Shown: positions 1 to 7,797, counted from the first letter of the stretch. The stretch: DNA of 22,694 bases from CALCHX01 sp035761165 (GCA_035761165.1 DASTRO010000031.1:1-22694), one strand, 5' to 3'. Translations and numbers: made by a program. Notes: generated by a model not told the origin, from the letters alone.

Positions 1-429
1 CTGGCGCAGGAGCACGCGCCGCCCCCCGGCGGCGAGTCGTGGACCGTAGCGACGAAGCGCGCTCCCACCGAGGCCGAGCAGCGCGACCTGCGCTTCGCCT
101 GGCGCGCGGTGGCGAGCGTCAAGTCCAACGCCATCCTCCTCGCGCGCGACGGGATGACGATCGGCATCGGCGCCGGGCAGATGTCGCGCGTGGACGCGTC
201 GTTCCTCGCCGCCCACAAGGCGGCCCAGGCGGGCCACACGACGCAGGGCGCGGCGCTGGCCTCGGACGCCTTCTTCCCCTTCCGCGACGGCGTGGACCAG
301 GCGGCCGGCGCCGGCGTCACGGCCATCGTGCAGCCCGGCGGCTCGGTGCGCGACGCCGAGGTGATCGCGGCCGCCGACGAGCACGGGATGGCGATGGTGT
401 TCACCGGGCGGCGGCTCTTCCGGCACTGA
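1..429 (+). CDS. purH: Bifunctional AICAR transformylase / IMP cyclohydrolase, C-terminal part (cut by window start)
   Basis: The visible 142 residues are the C-terminal end of PurH, which performs the last two steps of IMP synthesis: formylation of AICAR by 10-formyl-THF, then ring closure. The window starts inside the gene, so the N-terminal cyclohydrolase domain and the start of the transformylase domain are missing. Hallmarks seen in order are VKSNAIL, GIGAGQMSRVDA, SDAFFPFRDGV, AGVTAIVQPGGSVRD and the terminal VFTGRRLFRH just before the TGA. These are highly conserved in the AICAR transformylase domain, and the protein stops at the usual place. The next gene on this strand begins about 190 bp later, beyond a period-7 repeat region, so the two are probably separate transcripts. 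Identification is secure; the upstream neighbours cannot be seen. Confidence 0.97.
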   Translation: MAQEHAPPPGGESWTVATKRAPTEAEQRDLRFAWRAVASVKSNAILLARDGMTIGIGAGQMSRVDASFLAAHKAAQAGHTTQGAALASDAFFPFRDGVDQAAGAGVTAIVQPGGSVRDAEVIAAADEHGMAMVFTGRRLFRH

Positions 430-433
430 GCGA

Positions 434-554
434 CGGGTGGCACGTGGCACGGAACGGGTGGTAAGCGGACAGCGGCAAGAGGCGCTCGAGCAGTCTCCTG
501 CGCCGTGCGACTCGTCCCTCTCCACTTGCCCGTTCCGACTTGCCGCTCTTCCGG
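434..554. repeat. Degenerate heptad (7-bp period) repeat, G-rich arm then C-rich arm, between purH and the DUF2723 gene
   Basis: From 434 to 482 a GG dinucleotide falls at 439, 446, 460, 467, 474 and 481, an exact 7-base step with one exception at 453; units include CGGGTGG, CACGTGG and TAAGCGG. From about 516 to 550 the complementary pattern appears as C-rich heptads such as CACTTGC and GACTTGC. Parts are exact inverted repeats: 451-458 with 529-536, and 471-479 with 539-547. The arm order (A, B, A', B') means the two pairings cannot nest, so they would form alternative hairpins or a pseudoknot. The region is non-coding by position and reading-frame quality. It may act as the purH terminator; that is inference. 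Confidence 0.65.
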
Positions 555-617
555 CCGCGCGGTCATCTTTCTCGCTTGCCCTCCCGCCGGCCCGGCGGGG
601 CGTGCCGCATTCCCTCG

Positions 618-2942
618 ATGGCTAGCATGGCGACCACCACCCTGCCCGCGCGCGAGCTCGACACCCGGCCCTCATACCTGGCCGCCGGGATCGCCGCCGC
701 GCTCGTCCTCCTGCTCTACCTCGTCACCCTCGGGCCGTCCACGGCCATGTGGGACACGAGCGAGTACATCGCCGCGGCCTACGTGCTGGGCATCCCGCAC
801 CCGCCGGGCAACCCGTTCTTCGTGCTCATCGGCCGCGTCTTCTCGATCCTGCCGATCGCGCCCAACGTCGCCATGCGCATCAACATCCTGGCCGCGCTCT
901 CGAGCGCGATCTCGGCCGGGATGTGGTTCCTCATCACCGAGCGGGTGCTCGTCGGCTGGCTCCCGGCGCGCTGGCAGCGCCTGGTGGGCGGCTCGCTGGC
1001 CGCGCTCATCGGCGCGACGGCGTTCACCGTCTGGAGCCAGTCGGTAGTGAACGAGAAGGTCTACACCGTCTCGCTGGTCTTCTTCGCCATCGTCGCCTGG
1101 CTCACCGTGCGCTGGGCGGACGATCCCGAGGGGAGCAAGGCCGACAAGCTGCTCGTCCTCATCGCCTACCTGCTCGGCCTGGGCTACTCCAACCACCCGG
1201 CCGGCTTCCTCGTCGGCCCGGCGGTGGCCGCGGCGGTGCTCATCCGCCGGCCGCAGACGCTGCTCCGCTGGCGGCTCCTCCTCGCCTGCGTCGGCGCGCT
1301 GGTGCTGGGGATGACGCCCTTCGCCATGCAGCCCATCCGCGCCGCCTACAACCCGCCCATCAACGAGGGAGCGCCCACCGCCTGCCGTCACGGCCTCGAG
1401 CTCGACTGCACGTTCAGCCGGGGGACGTGGGAGGCGTTCAAGTACAACTTCAACCGCGAGCAGTACGGCAAGCCGCCCCTCACCGCGCGCCAGGCACCGT
1501 TCACGGCGCAGGTGGGCATGTGGTGGCTGTACTTCAAGTGGCAGTGGCTGCGCGACGCGGCCGCCGAGCATCCCGCGTGGCAGAACGCGCTGGCCGTGCT
1601 CTTCCTCTTCCTCGGCGGCTTCGGCGGCTACGTCCACTGGAAGCGCGACCGGCGGAGCTTCTGGTTCTTCGGGCCGCTCGTCTTCACGGTGACGGTCGCG
1701 CTCATCTTCTACATGAACTTCAAGTACGGCGCCTCGCAGGCGCCGCACCTGGGCGACACCGTGCCACGCGAGGTCCGTGACCGCGACTACTTCTACCTGT
1801 GGAGCTTCTCGGCCTGGAGCGTCTGGGCCGCGCTCGGGCTCGTCTTCGTGTGGGAGAGCGTGGCCGCCCTCTTCCGCCGGGAGCGGGTGAAGCTGGGCAC
1901 CCAGACGGTGGAGCTGCCGACCGCGCGGAGCTGGCTCAGCGCCTCGCCGGTGCTGCTCCTGGCCTTCATCCCGCTGGCCGGCAACTGGACCGCGGCCAGC
2001 AAGGCGGGGGACACGACGACGCGCGACTTCGCCCACGACCTGCTGAACTCCGTCGAGCCGTACGGCATCCTCGTCACCGTCGGCGACAACGACACCTTCC
2101 CGCTCTGGTACGCGCAGGAGGTGGAGGGGATCCGCCGCGACGTCACCGTCGCCAACACGTCGCTCCTCAACACCGACTGGTACGCGCGGCAGCTGATCCG
2201 CCGCCCGGTGTACGAGTACGACGCGGCGAAGGGACCGGCCGTCTACCGCGGAAAGACGTGGCCCAAGCCCACGGAGCCGATCGTCTCCTGGACGATGGAG
2301 GAGACGGACGCGCTGCCGCTCTTCCAGCAGCTCACGCAGCCGGCCAGCTTCGAGGTGCCGGGCACGGAGATCCAGGCCACGCTGCAGCCGCAGATCCTCG
2401 AGCGCGCCGACATGCTCGTGCTGAAGATGATGCAGGACAACCCGGACCGTCCGATCTACTTCAGCAACACGGCCGTCGGCTATCCGGCCAAGCTCGGCGT
2501 CGAGCGCTACATGCTGACGCAGGGGCTGGCGCGCAAGCTCCTGCCGTCCGTGCCGACGGTGAGCCCCGATACGATCGTCGTGCCGGGTCGCGGCATGTAC
2601 GACGTGCAGCGCAGCCGCGCCCTGTGGGAGCAGGTCTTCGTCGGTGACGACGCGCTGATCGAGAAGGGGAACTGGATCGACCGCCCGAGCGTCGGCATCC
2701 CGTACCTGTACGTGGACGCCGGGCTGACGCTGGCCGAGGCGCTCAACTACCAGGGCGACACGACCGACGCGCAGCGCATCTACCAGCGGGCGTACGCGGT
2801 GGCGCGGGCCACCGGCATCGTGAGCGAGTTCGCCATCCCGCAGGCGCTGCCGCCCGCCGAGCCGGCGATCCCGGTGGCGCCGGTCGCGCCCGCCGACAGC
2901 ACGGCCGGCGCTCCCGCCCCGACGTCGCCGCCGCCACGGTAG
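618..2942 (+). CDS. DUF2723 family polytopic membrane protein (putative protein O-glycosyltransferase)
   Basis: This 774-residue integral membrane protein has a DUF2723 N-terminal domain. The family hallmark is near the N-terminus: WDTSEY around residues 45-50, then IPHPPGNPFF around 59-68, the loop that follows the first membrane segment in the GT-C fold. Several further hydrophobic segments run to about residue 480, followed by a soluble C-terminal domain beginning near GDNDTFPLWYAQEVEGI, where bacterial members resemble sugar-transferring enzymes. The human relative TMEM260 is a protein O-mannosyltransferase; a sugar-transfer role here is inference from the family. The last 40 or so residues are Ala/Pro-rich and probably disordered. 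The start is ATG at 618 or 627 (MASMATTTLP); neither has a clear Shine-Dalgarno, and the frame is open further upstream to an ATG at 540, rejected because those residues overlap the repeat region and are low-quality. A long hairpin follows the stop codon. Confidence 0.88.
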   Translation: MASMATTTLPARELDTRPSYLAAGIAAALVLLLYLVTLGPSTAMWDTSEYIAAAYVLGIPHPPGNPFFVLIGRVFSILPIAPNVAMRINILAALSSAISAGMWFLITERVLVGWLPARWQRLVGGSLAALIGATAFTVWSQSVVNEKVYTVSLVFFAIVAWLTVRWADDPEGSKADKLLVLIAYLLGLGYSNHPAGFLVGPAVAAAVLIRRPQTLLRWRLLLACVGALVLGMTPFAMQPIRAAYNPPINEGAPTACRHGLELDCTFSRGTWEAFKYNFNREQYGKPPLTARQAPFTAQVGMWWLYFKWQWLRDAAAEHPAWQNALAVLFLFLGGFGGYVHWKRDRRSFWFFGPLVFTVTVALIFYMNFKYGASQAPHLGDTVPREVRDRDYFYLWSFSAWSVWAALGLVFVWESVAALFRRERVKLGTQTVELPTARSWLSASPVLLLAFIPLAGNWTAASKAGDTTTRDFAHDLLNSVEPYGILVTVGDNDTFPLWYAQEVEGIRRDVTVANTSLLNTDWYARQLIRRPVYEYDAAKGPAVYRGKTWPKPTEPIVSWTMEETDALPLFQQLTQPASFEVPGTEIQATLQPQILERADMLVLKMMQDNPDRPIYFSNTAVGYPAKLGVERYMLTQGLARKLLPSVPTVSPDTIVVPGRGMYDVQRSRALWEQVFVGDDALIEKGNWIDRPSVGIPYLYVDAGLTLAEALNYQGDTTDAQRIYQRAYAVARATGIVSEFAIPQALPPAEPAIPVAPVAPADSTAGAPAPTSPPPR

Positions 2943-2961
2943 CGCGGCGGCCCCGGCCCAT

Positions 2962-3011
2962 GAACGACGGAGGGGCAGCATCGCCGCGGCGATGCTGCCC
3001 CTCCGTCGTTC
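2962..3011. terminator. 23-bp perfect inverted repeat with CGCG centre, bidirectional terminator candidate
   Basis: Positions 2962-2984 pair without mismatch to 2989-3011 around a 4-base centre at 2985-2988. It lies 20 bp after the DUF2723 stop and 57 bp after the minus-strand kdgK stop, exactly between convergent genes. No T-tract follows on either side, so it would be a hairpin-only terminator. The outer stem pattern GAACGNNGGANGGG recurs in the hairpin at 10747-10800. Confidence 0.8.
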
Positions 3012-3067
3012 CGTCGCGCGTTCGGGCACGAGCGGCCGCCCGGCAGCCGCCCCGGCGTCAGGCAGCC

Positions 3068-4099
3068 TCAGCGCTGGACGCGGCCGCTCCCCTCCCCCTT
3101 CATCAGCGCCTCCACCTCGGGCACGGTGACGCGGTTGAAGTCGCCGAGGATCGAGTGCTTCAGGCACGATGCGGCGGTGGCGAACTCCAGCGCCTTCTGG
3201 TCGTCGTCCGGGTAGGTGACGAGGCCGTAGATCAGCCCCCCCGCAAAGGAGTCGCCGCCACCCACGCGGTCCACGATGTCGGTGATCTCGTACTTCCGGC
3301 TCGTCAGGAACTCCCGGCCGTTGTGCAGCACCGCGCTCCAGCCGTTGCGGTCGGCGCTGTGGCTCTCGCGCAGCGTGATGACCTGCTTCTCCAGGTTGGG
3401 GAACTCGGCGAGCACGCGCTCGGCGATCACGCGGTAGCGGTCCGTCTCCAGGCTGCCGGCGTGTACGTCCACCTCCACGTTCACGCCGAGCGCGAGCTGG
3501 CAGTCCTCCTCGTTGGCGATGCCGACGTGCACCTGCTTCACCAGCTCGCGCATCACCTCTGGCGCCTTCTTCCCGTACTTCCAGAGGTTCTTGCGGAAGT
3601 TGTAGTCGCAGGAGACGGTGACGCCCTTGGCGCGCGCGGCGGTGGCCGCCTCGAGCGCCAGGTCGGCCGCCGACTGGCTGATGGCCGGGGTGACGCCGCT
3701 GACGTGGAACCAGCGCGCGCCGTCGAAGATCGCGTCCCAGTCGAAGTCGCCGGGCCTCGCCGTGCTGATGGCCGAGCCGGCGCGGTCGTAGGTGACCTTG
3801 GAGGGGCGCTGGTTGGCGCCGGTCTCCAGGAAGTAGATGCCGAGCCGGTCGCCCTGGCGCCGGATGGCGCCGGTGTCCACGCCCCAGCGCCGCAGCTCGC
3901 CCAGGCAGGCGTCGCCGACGTTGTTCCTCGGGAGCGCCGTGACGAAGGTGGCGGGCAGGCCGTAGTTGGCCAGCGACACCGCCACGTTCGCCTCCGCCCC
4001 GCCGAACGTCGCCTCCAGCTGCGGGCTCTGGAAGAGCCGCTCCACCCCCGGCGACTTGAGCCGGAGCATCACCTCGCCGAACGTCACCACCCTGTTCAT
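3068..4099 (-). CDS. kdgK: 2-keto-3-deoxygluconate kinase (PfkB family)
   Basis: This 343-residue sugar kinase phosphorylates 2-keto-3-deoxygluconate (KDG) with ATP to KDPG, the substrate of the aldolase encoded just upstream. The N-terminus has the PfkB opening (VVTFGEVMLRL) and the substrate-binding FGGAEANVAVSLA segment around residues 31-43. The C-terminal PfkB signature is VGGGDSFAGG, with the catalytic Asp near residue 283; the GGGD form, instead of the commoner GAGD, is typical of KDG kinases. The start is ATG at 4099, overlapping the eda stop as ATGA (4096-4099), so the two genes are probably translationally coupled. The same frame is open far upstream through eda, but those residues are a shadow. 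It is the last gene of the uxaC-eda-kdgK operon, and the hairpin at 2962-3011 follows. Confidence 0.93.
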   Translation of the reverse strand: MNRVVTFGEVMLRLKSPGVERLFQSPQLEATFGGAEANVAVSLANYGLPATFVTALPRNNVGDACLGELRRWGVDTGAIRRQGDRLGIYFLETGANQRPSKVTYDRAGSAISTARPGDFDWDAIFDGARWFHVSGVTPAISQSAADLALEAATAARAKGVTVSCDYNFRKNLWKYGKKAPEVMRELVKQVHVGIANEEDCQLALGVNVEVDVHAGSLETDRYRVIAERVLAEFPNLEKQVITLRESHSADRNGWSAVLHNGREFLTSRKYEITDIVDRVGGGDSFAGGLIYGLVTYPDDDQKALEFATAASCLKHSILGDFNRVTVPEVEALMKGEGSGRVQR

Positions 4100-4767
4100 G
4101 CCGCGCGTGCCTCCATCAATGCGTGGACGGTCTCCGTCGCCGTGCGTGCCGCGTCGCGGATGCGGTCGAACTGCCGGGCCGCGATCCAGTCGGCCGGCGC
4201 CATCCACGAGCCGCCGCAGGCGACGACCTGCTCGAGGGCGAGATAGGCGCCGAGGTTGGCCGCGCTGATCCCACCCGTGGGAATGAACTGCACCGCGCCG
4301 TAGGGCGCGGCGATGGCCTTGAGGAAGGGCACGCCTCCCGCCGGCTCGGCGGGGAAGAACTTCAGCGTGCGCAGCCCCTTCGCGAGCGCCGCCTCGATCT
4401 CGGTGGGCGTGCAGACGCCGGGAAACACCGGAATGCCCCGTTCCAGGCAGTGGTCGACGACCGCCGGGCTGAAGCCGGGGGCGACCACGAACTGCGCACC
4501 GGCGTCGCGCGCCTCGTCGGCCTGGCGCGGCGTGAGCACCGTCCCGGCGCCGGCGAGCAGCGTCGGCAGCTCCGCGGTGATGCGGCGCAGCGCCTCCCCC
4601 GCCCGCGCGGTGCGGAAGGTGATCTCGACGCACGACAGGCCGCCCTCGGCGAGGGCGCGGGCGAGGGGCACGGCATCGTCCGGGTCGTCGATGACGATCA
4701 CCGGCACCACCTTCACCTGGCGGAGCCGCGACAGGGCGTCGTCGGCGAGCGGGGGCGCGTCGGTCAT
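4096..4767 (-). CDS. eda: KDPG / KHG aldolase
   Basis: This 223-residue class I aldolase cleaves 2-keto-3-deoxy-6-phosphogluconate to pyruvate and glyceraldehyde-3-phosphate. The Schiff-base lysine is K136 in LKFFPAE, and the proton-relay glutamate is E48 in CVEITFRT; the phosphate-binding loops GAGTVLT and IPTGGIS are also present. The TIM-barrel length is normal. The ATG at 4767 overlaps the uxaC stop (ATGA, 4764-4767), and its own stop overlaps the kdgK start, so three genes are chained by 4-base overlaps. Together with kdgK it completes the lower part of uronate degradation. Because KDPG is also the Entner-Doudoroff intermediate, the enzyme could serve that route too, but its placement ties it to uronates. 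Confidence 0.95.
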   Translation of the reverse strand: MTDAPPLADDALSRLRQVKVVPVIVIDDPDDAVPLARALAEGGLSCVEITFRTARAGEALRRITAELPTLLAGAGTVLTPRQADEARDAGAQFVVAPGFSPAVVDHCLERGIPVFPGVCTPTEIEAALAKGLRTLKFFPAEPAGGVPFLKAIAAPYGAVQFIPTGGISAANLGAYLALEQVVACGGSWMAPADWIAARQFDRIRDAARTATETVHALMEARAA

Positions 4768-6290
4768 CGCGCGGTGTCGGTCGACCGGGGTGCGGAGCGC
4801 GCCGACGCGGCGGGCGCCGGGAGGCGGTCCAGCCGGTACGTCTCGCGCGCCAGGTCGTAGGCCAGGGCGCGCGCCAGCTCGCGCGCCTCCGCCTCGCCGA
4901 TCACGTGGCGGGCGACGAGGCCGGCCAGGTAGTTGGCGTCCATGCGCCGCGCCACGTCGTGGCGCGCCGGGATGGAGCAGAAGGCGCGCGTGTCGTCGTT
5001 GAAGCCGGCCGTGTTGTAGAAGCCCGCCGTCTCGGTGGTGCGCTCGCGGAAGCGGCGCATCCCCTCGAGCGAGTCGTGGAACCACCAGGGCGGGCCGAGT
5101 CGCACGGCGGGGTAGTGCCCCGCCAGCGGCGCCAGCTCGCGCGCGTAGGTGCTCTCGTCCAGGGTGAAGAGCACGAGCGTGAGCCGCGGGTCGTTGCCGT
5201 GCGCGTTGAGGAGCGCGTGCAGGTTGCGCGTGTACTCGGTGGCCAGCGGGATGTCGGCGCCCCGGTCCGGCCCGAAGCGCGCGAAGAGCGGGGCGTTGTG
5301 GTTGCGCAGCGCGCCGGCGTGCAGCTGCATCACCAGCCCGTCCTCGCAGGAGAGCCGCGCCATCTCGACCAGCAGGTGCGCCTCGAAGCGCCGCTGGTCG
5401 GCCGCGGTCGCCTCGCCCGCCAGGGCGCGGCGGAAGATCGCGTCCAGCTCGATCCGGTCGAGCCGGGTCGTGTAGGGCTCCTCGACGCCGTGGTCGGTGG
5501 CCGTCGCGCCCATGGCGCGGAAGTGGAGCCGGCGGTCGACGAGCGCGCGGAGGAAGTCGTCGTAGTCGCGCACGGCGATCCCGCTCGCCCGCTCCAGCGC
5601 CGCCACCTCGTCGCGCCACAGCGGCGCGGCCACCTGGAAGAGCGCATCCGGGCGGAAGGTGGGGAGCACCACGCCGTGCCAGCCGGAGTCGCGGATGGCC
5701 CGGTGCCACTCGAGCGCGTCGGTGGCGCGGTCGGTGGTGGCCAGGACCTCGATGTTGAAGCGCTCGTAGAGGGCGCGCGGGCGGAACTCCGGCGAGGCGA
5801 GCTTCTCGGCGATCTCGTCGTAGATGCGCTGTGCGGTGTCGCCGGAGAGCCGCTGTCGCACACCGAACACCTCGCCCAGCTCGTGATCGAGCCAGACGCC
5901 GCTGGGCGTGCCCCGGAAGAGGTGGTAGTGCTCGCCGAAGCGCTGCCAGACGCGCCGCGGGTCCCGCTCCACGCTCGTGCCGTCGCGCGTCGGGATGCCG
6001 AGCGCCTCGAGCGGCACGCCGCGCGAGTAGAGCATGCGCAGCACGTAGTGGTCCGGCGTGACGATGAGCGCCGTCGGCTCCGGGAAGGGCTCGTCGGTGG
6101 CGAGCAACCGCGGGTCCACGTGCCCGTGCGGGCAGACGAGCGGCAGGGTGCGCGTCTGCTCGTGGAGCGCGCGGGCGATCCGGCGGACCGTCGGGTCGGG
6201 ATCGAAGAAGCGGTCCGGATGCAGGCGGAGCACGCCGTCGCGCGATGGAAAGCGCCGGGCGACGTGTCCGTCCTGGGCGTCTGGCAGCAT
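4764..6290 (-). CDS. uxaC: Glucuronate (uronate) isomerase
   Basis: This 508-residue enzyme interconverts D-glucuronate/fructuronate or D-galacturonate/tagaturonate, the entry step of hexuronate catabolism. The amidohydrolase-type metal motif is visible as CPHGHVDP with H55 and H57, followed by family segments TPDHYVLRMLYSRGVPLEALG, ending in region VLATTDRATD and the C-terminal TETAGFYNTAGFNDDTRAF and CSIPARHD stretches. It is somewhat longer than the E. coli enzyme (about 470 residues). The ATG at 6290 gives a short leader before the conserved part; an in-frame ATG at 6362 would add 24 low-complexity residues. It is the first gene of the operon and is divergent from the ROK regulator. Substrate choice between glucuronate and galacturonate cannot be decided from sequence. 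Confidence 0.94.
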   Translation of the reverse strand: MLPDAQDGHVARRFPSRDGVLRLHPDRFFDPDPTVRRIARALHEQTRTLPLVCPHGHVDPRLLATDEPFPEPTALIVTPDHYVLRMLYSRGVPLEALGIPTRDGTSVERDPRRVWQRFGEHYHLFRGTPSGVWLDHELGEVFGVRQRLSGDTAQRIYDEIAEKLASPEFRPRALYERFNIEVLATTDRATDALEWHRAIRDSGWHGVVLPTFRPDALFQVAAPLWRDEVAALERASGIAVRDYDDFLRALVDRRLHFRAMGATATDHGVEEPYTTRLDRIELDAIFRRALAGEATAADQRRFEAHLLVEMARLSCEDGLVMQLHAGALRNHNAPLFARFGPDRGADIPLATEYTRNLHALLNAHGNDPRLTLVLFTLDESTYARELAPLAGHYPAVRLGPPWWFHDSLEGMRRFRERTTETAGFYNTAGFNDDTRAFCSIPARHDVARRMDANYLAGLVARHVIGEAEARELARALAYDLARETYRLDRLPAPAASARSAPRSTDTAR

Positions 6291-6395
6291 GGGGATCGGG
6301 ACCGTCGGTCGGCGCGGCGGGCCGGCGGCGGCGGGGTACGAGGGGCGGGGGCCGCGGACCATCCGGTGCTTGCCAGGACGGGGGGCGCGGCTAAA

Positions 6396-6412
6396 TGTTC
6401 TGACTCCGAACA
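6396..6412. promoter_or_regulatory. Candidate operator dyad between uxaC and the ROK regulator gene
   Basis: TGTTC (6396-6400) and GAACA (6408-6412) form an inverted repeat with a 7-base spacer inside the only A/T-rich patch of this gap. It lies 106 bp upstream of the uxaC start and 114 bp upstream of the ROK start. A second short dyad, TGAC-N6-GTCA, follows at 6417-6430. Position and symmetry suggest a repressor site, probably for the ROK protein; this is inference. Confidence 0.45.
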
Positions 6413-6513
6413 AAAGTGACGCGGCTGTCAGTCTATGCCGCCCGGGCCCGGCGCGCAATTCTCCGGTGCCCTGGCCCGCCCTGCCCGGCTGCCCGTCCCG
6501 ACCGCGCCACCCC

Positions 6514-6517
6514 GGAG
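6514..6517 (+). promoter_or_regulatory. Shine-Dalgarno GGAG deciding a TTG start
   Basis: GGAG ends 8 bases before the TTG at 6526. It is the only good ribosome-binding signal near the N-terminus of the ROK gene and supports TTG over distant upstream ATGs that would add low-complexity residues. Confidence 0.6.
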
Positions 6518-6525
6518 CCCGGCCG

Positions 6526-7758
6526 TTGAGGAAGATCGACACCCGCAGCTTCGTCCGCGCCACGCGCTCCACGCCGCGCGCCATCAACCGCCAGATCGTC
6601 CTCAACCTGGTGCGCGACCACCAGCCCATCTCGCGCGCCGAGCTCGCGCGGCGCATGAAGGTGGGGCGCGGCCTCGTCACCTCGCTCGTCGGCGAGCTGC
6701 TCGACGAGGGCGCGATCTACGAGGGTCCCACGGCCGACGCCCCGCGCGGCCGCCGGCCGACGATGCTCTTCGTGCGCACGCACGACCGCCTCGTCGTCGC
6801 CATCGACGTCCGCTTCAGCCTCACCTACGTGATGCTCGGCGACCTCGGCGGCACGCGCATCGCCCTCGAGAGCTTCCCGACCATCACCGACCCGGCGACG
6901 CTGGTGAGCGAGCTGGCGGCGCGCGTGCGCCGGTTGCTCGCGGAGCACGGCGCACGCGGCACCTGCGAGGGGATCGGCCTCGTCATGCCCGGCATGGTGG
7001 ACCAGCGCAACGGCCGCGTGCTGAATGCGCCGCAGCTCGGCTGGCGCGACGTGGACGTGCGCGACCCGCTGGCCACGGCCACCGGGCTGCCGGTGTCGAT
7101 CGAGAGCGCCTCCATCGCCTGCGCGCTGGCCCAGCTCTGGCTCGGCGACGGCGGCAGCGAGCGCGTCGGCGAGCGGCCCGGCGACTTCGTCTACGTCACG
7201 GTCTCCGACGGCGTGGGCGCCGCGATCGTCGTCGACGGCGAGGTGGTGCGCGGCGCGTCGCACACGGCCGGCGAGTTCGGTCACGTGCCGCTCGCGCTCG
7301 ATGGACCACGCTGCCTCTGCGGCGCGCGCGGCTGCCTGGAGGCGTACACCTCCAACCTGGCGACGCTGTCGCGCTTTCTCGGCCGGGAGCCGTCGGCCGC
7401 CACCAGCCGATCGCTGCGGCGCGGGGCCGGTCCCACCATCGAGGACGTCATCGTCCGTGCGGGCGCGGGCGACGCGGCGGCGCAGCGCGCGGTGGACGAG
7501 ACGGCGCGCTGCCTGGGCGTCGGGCTGGCGATCATGGTCAACGCGCTCAACCCGGCACGCATCTACGTGGGCGGCGAGATCACCGGGCTGTGGGACCGGA
7601 TCGCGCCGACCATCCGGGCGGCCGTCGCCGAGCGCGCGCTGACCGCGGCCGCGGCCGCGACGCCGATCGTCCCCGAGCCGGGCGATGGCCACCCGCGGCT
7701 GCGCGGCGCGATGGCGCTGGTGGCCGCGCCGCAGTTCGCCGCGCCGCGCCTGGCCTGA
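6526..7758 (+). CDS. ROK family transcriptional regulator (NagC/XylR type)
   Basis: This 410-residue protein has an N-terminal winged helix-turn-helix (about residues 20-66: INRQIVLNLVRDHQPISRAELARRM, then VTSLVGELLDEGAI) joined to a ROK sugar-binding fold. In the ROK domain, the AGEFGH segment (E250, H253) and the zinc motif CxCGARGC (C263, C265, C270) are intact, so the zinc-binding structure is kept. The nucleotide-binding glycines typical of active ROK kinases are not clear near the start of the domain, so a regulator rather than a kinase is likely. The chosen start is TTG at 6526 because a GGAG sits 8 bases upstream and the protein then begins MRKIDTRSF. It is divergent from uxaC-eda-kdgK, and by family knowledge is probably a repressor released by a uronate or an intermediate; ligand and target are inferred from position. 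Confidence 0.88.
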   Translation: MRKIDTRSFVRATRSTPRAINRQIVLNLVRDHQPISRAELARRMKVGRGLVTSLVGELLDEGAIYEGPTADAPRGRRPTMLFVRTHDRLVVAIDVRFSLTYVMLGDLGGTRIALESFPTITDPATLVSELAARVRRLLAEHGARGTCEGIGLVMPGMVDQRNGRVLNAPQLGWRDVDVRDPLATATGLPVSIESASIACALAQLWLGDGGSERVGERPGDFVYVTVSDGVGAAIVVDGEVVRGASHTAGEFGHVPLALDGPRCLCGARGCLEAYTSNLATLSRFLGREPSAATSRSLRRGAGPTIEDVIVRAGAGDAAAQRAVDETARCLGVGLAIMVNALNPARIYVGGEITGLWDRIAPTIRAAVAERALTAAAAATPIVPEPGDGHPRLRGAMALVAAPQFAAPRLA

Positions 7759-7761
7759 CCT

Positions 7762-7790
7762 GGCGGCCGGCGGCCCGCCGGCCGGCCGCC
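7762..7790. terminator. GC hairpin between convergent ROK regulator and CorC-type genes
   Basis: GGCGGCCGG (7762-7770) pairs perfectly with CCGGCCGCC (7782-7790) around an 11-base loop. It fills the 39-bp gap between two convergent stop codons. No T-tract is present on either strand, so terminator function is inferred from position. Confidence 0.6.
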
Positions 7791-7797
7791 GCGGCGC

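Noticed and set aside
434..554. CRISPR array or ordinary REP element
   Set aside because: Units are only 7 bp, degenerate and contiguous, with no spacers; the fixed phase does not fit a REP palindrome either.
437..625. Small 62-aa open frame in the purH-DUF2723 gap
   Set aside because: It lies within the period-7 repeat region, has no ribosome-binding site and no family resemblance.
672..3167. 831-aa open frame on the minus strand opposite the DUF2723 gene
   Set aside because: Arg/Ala/Gly-rich shadow frame created by high G+C; the plus-strand gene has clear family motifs and membrane segments over the same span.
6396..6412. Gram-positive LexA box in the uxaC-ROK gap
   Set aside because: The dyad is TGTTC-N7-GAACA, the half-sites are in reversed orientation and the spacing is wrong for GAAC-N4-GTTC.
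4905..6419. 504-aa open frame on the plus strand opposite uxaC
   Set aside because: Low-complexity mirror of the uxaC codon bias without any recognisable domain; uxaC is certain on the other strand.
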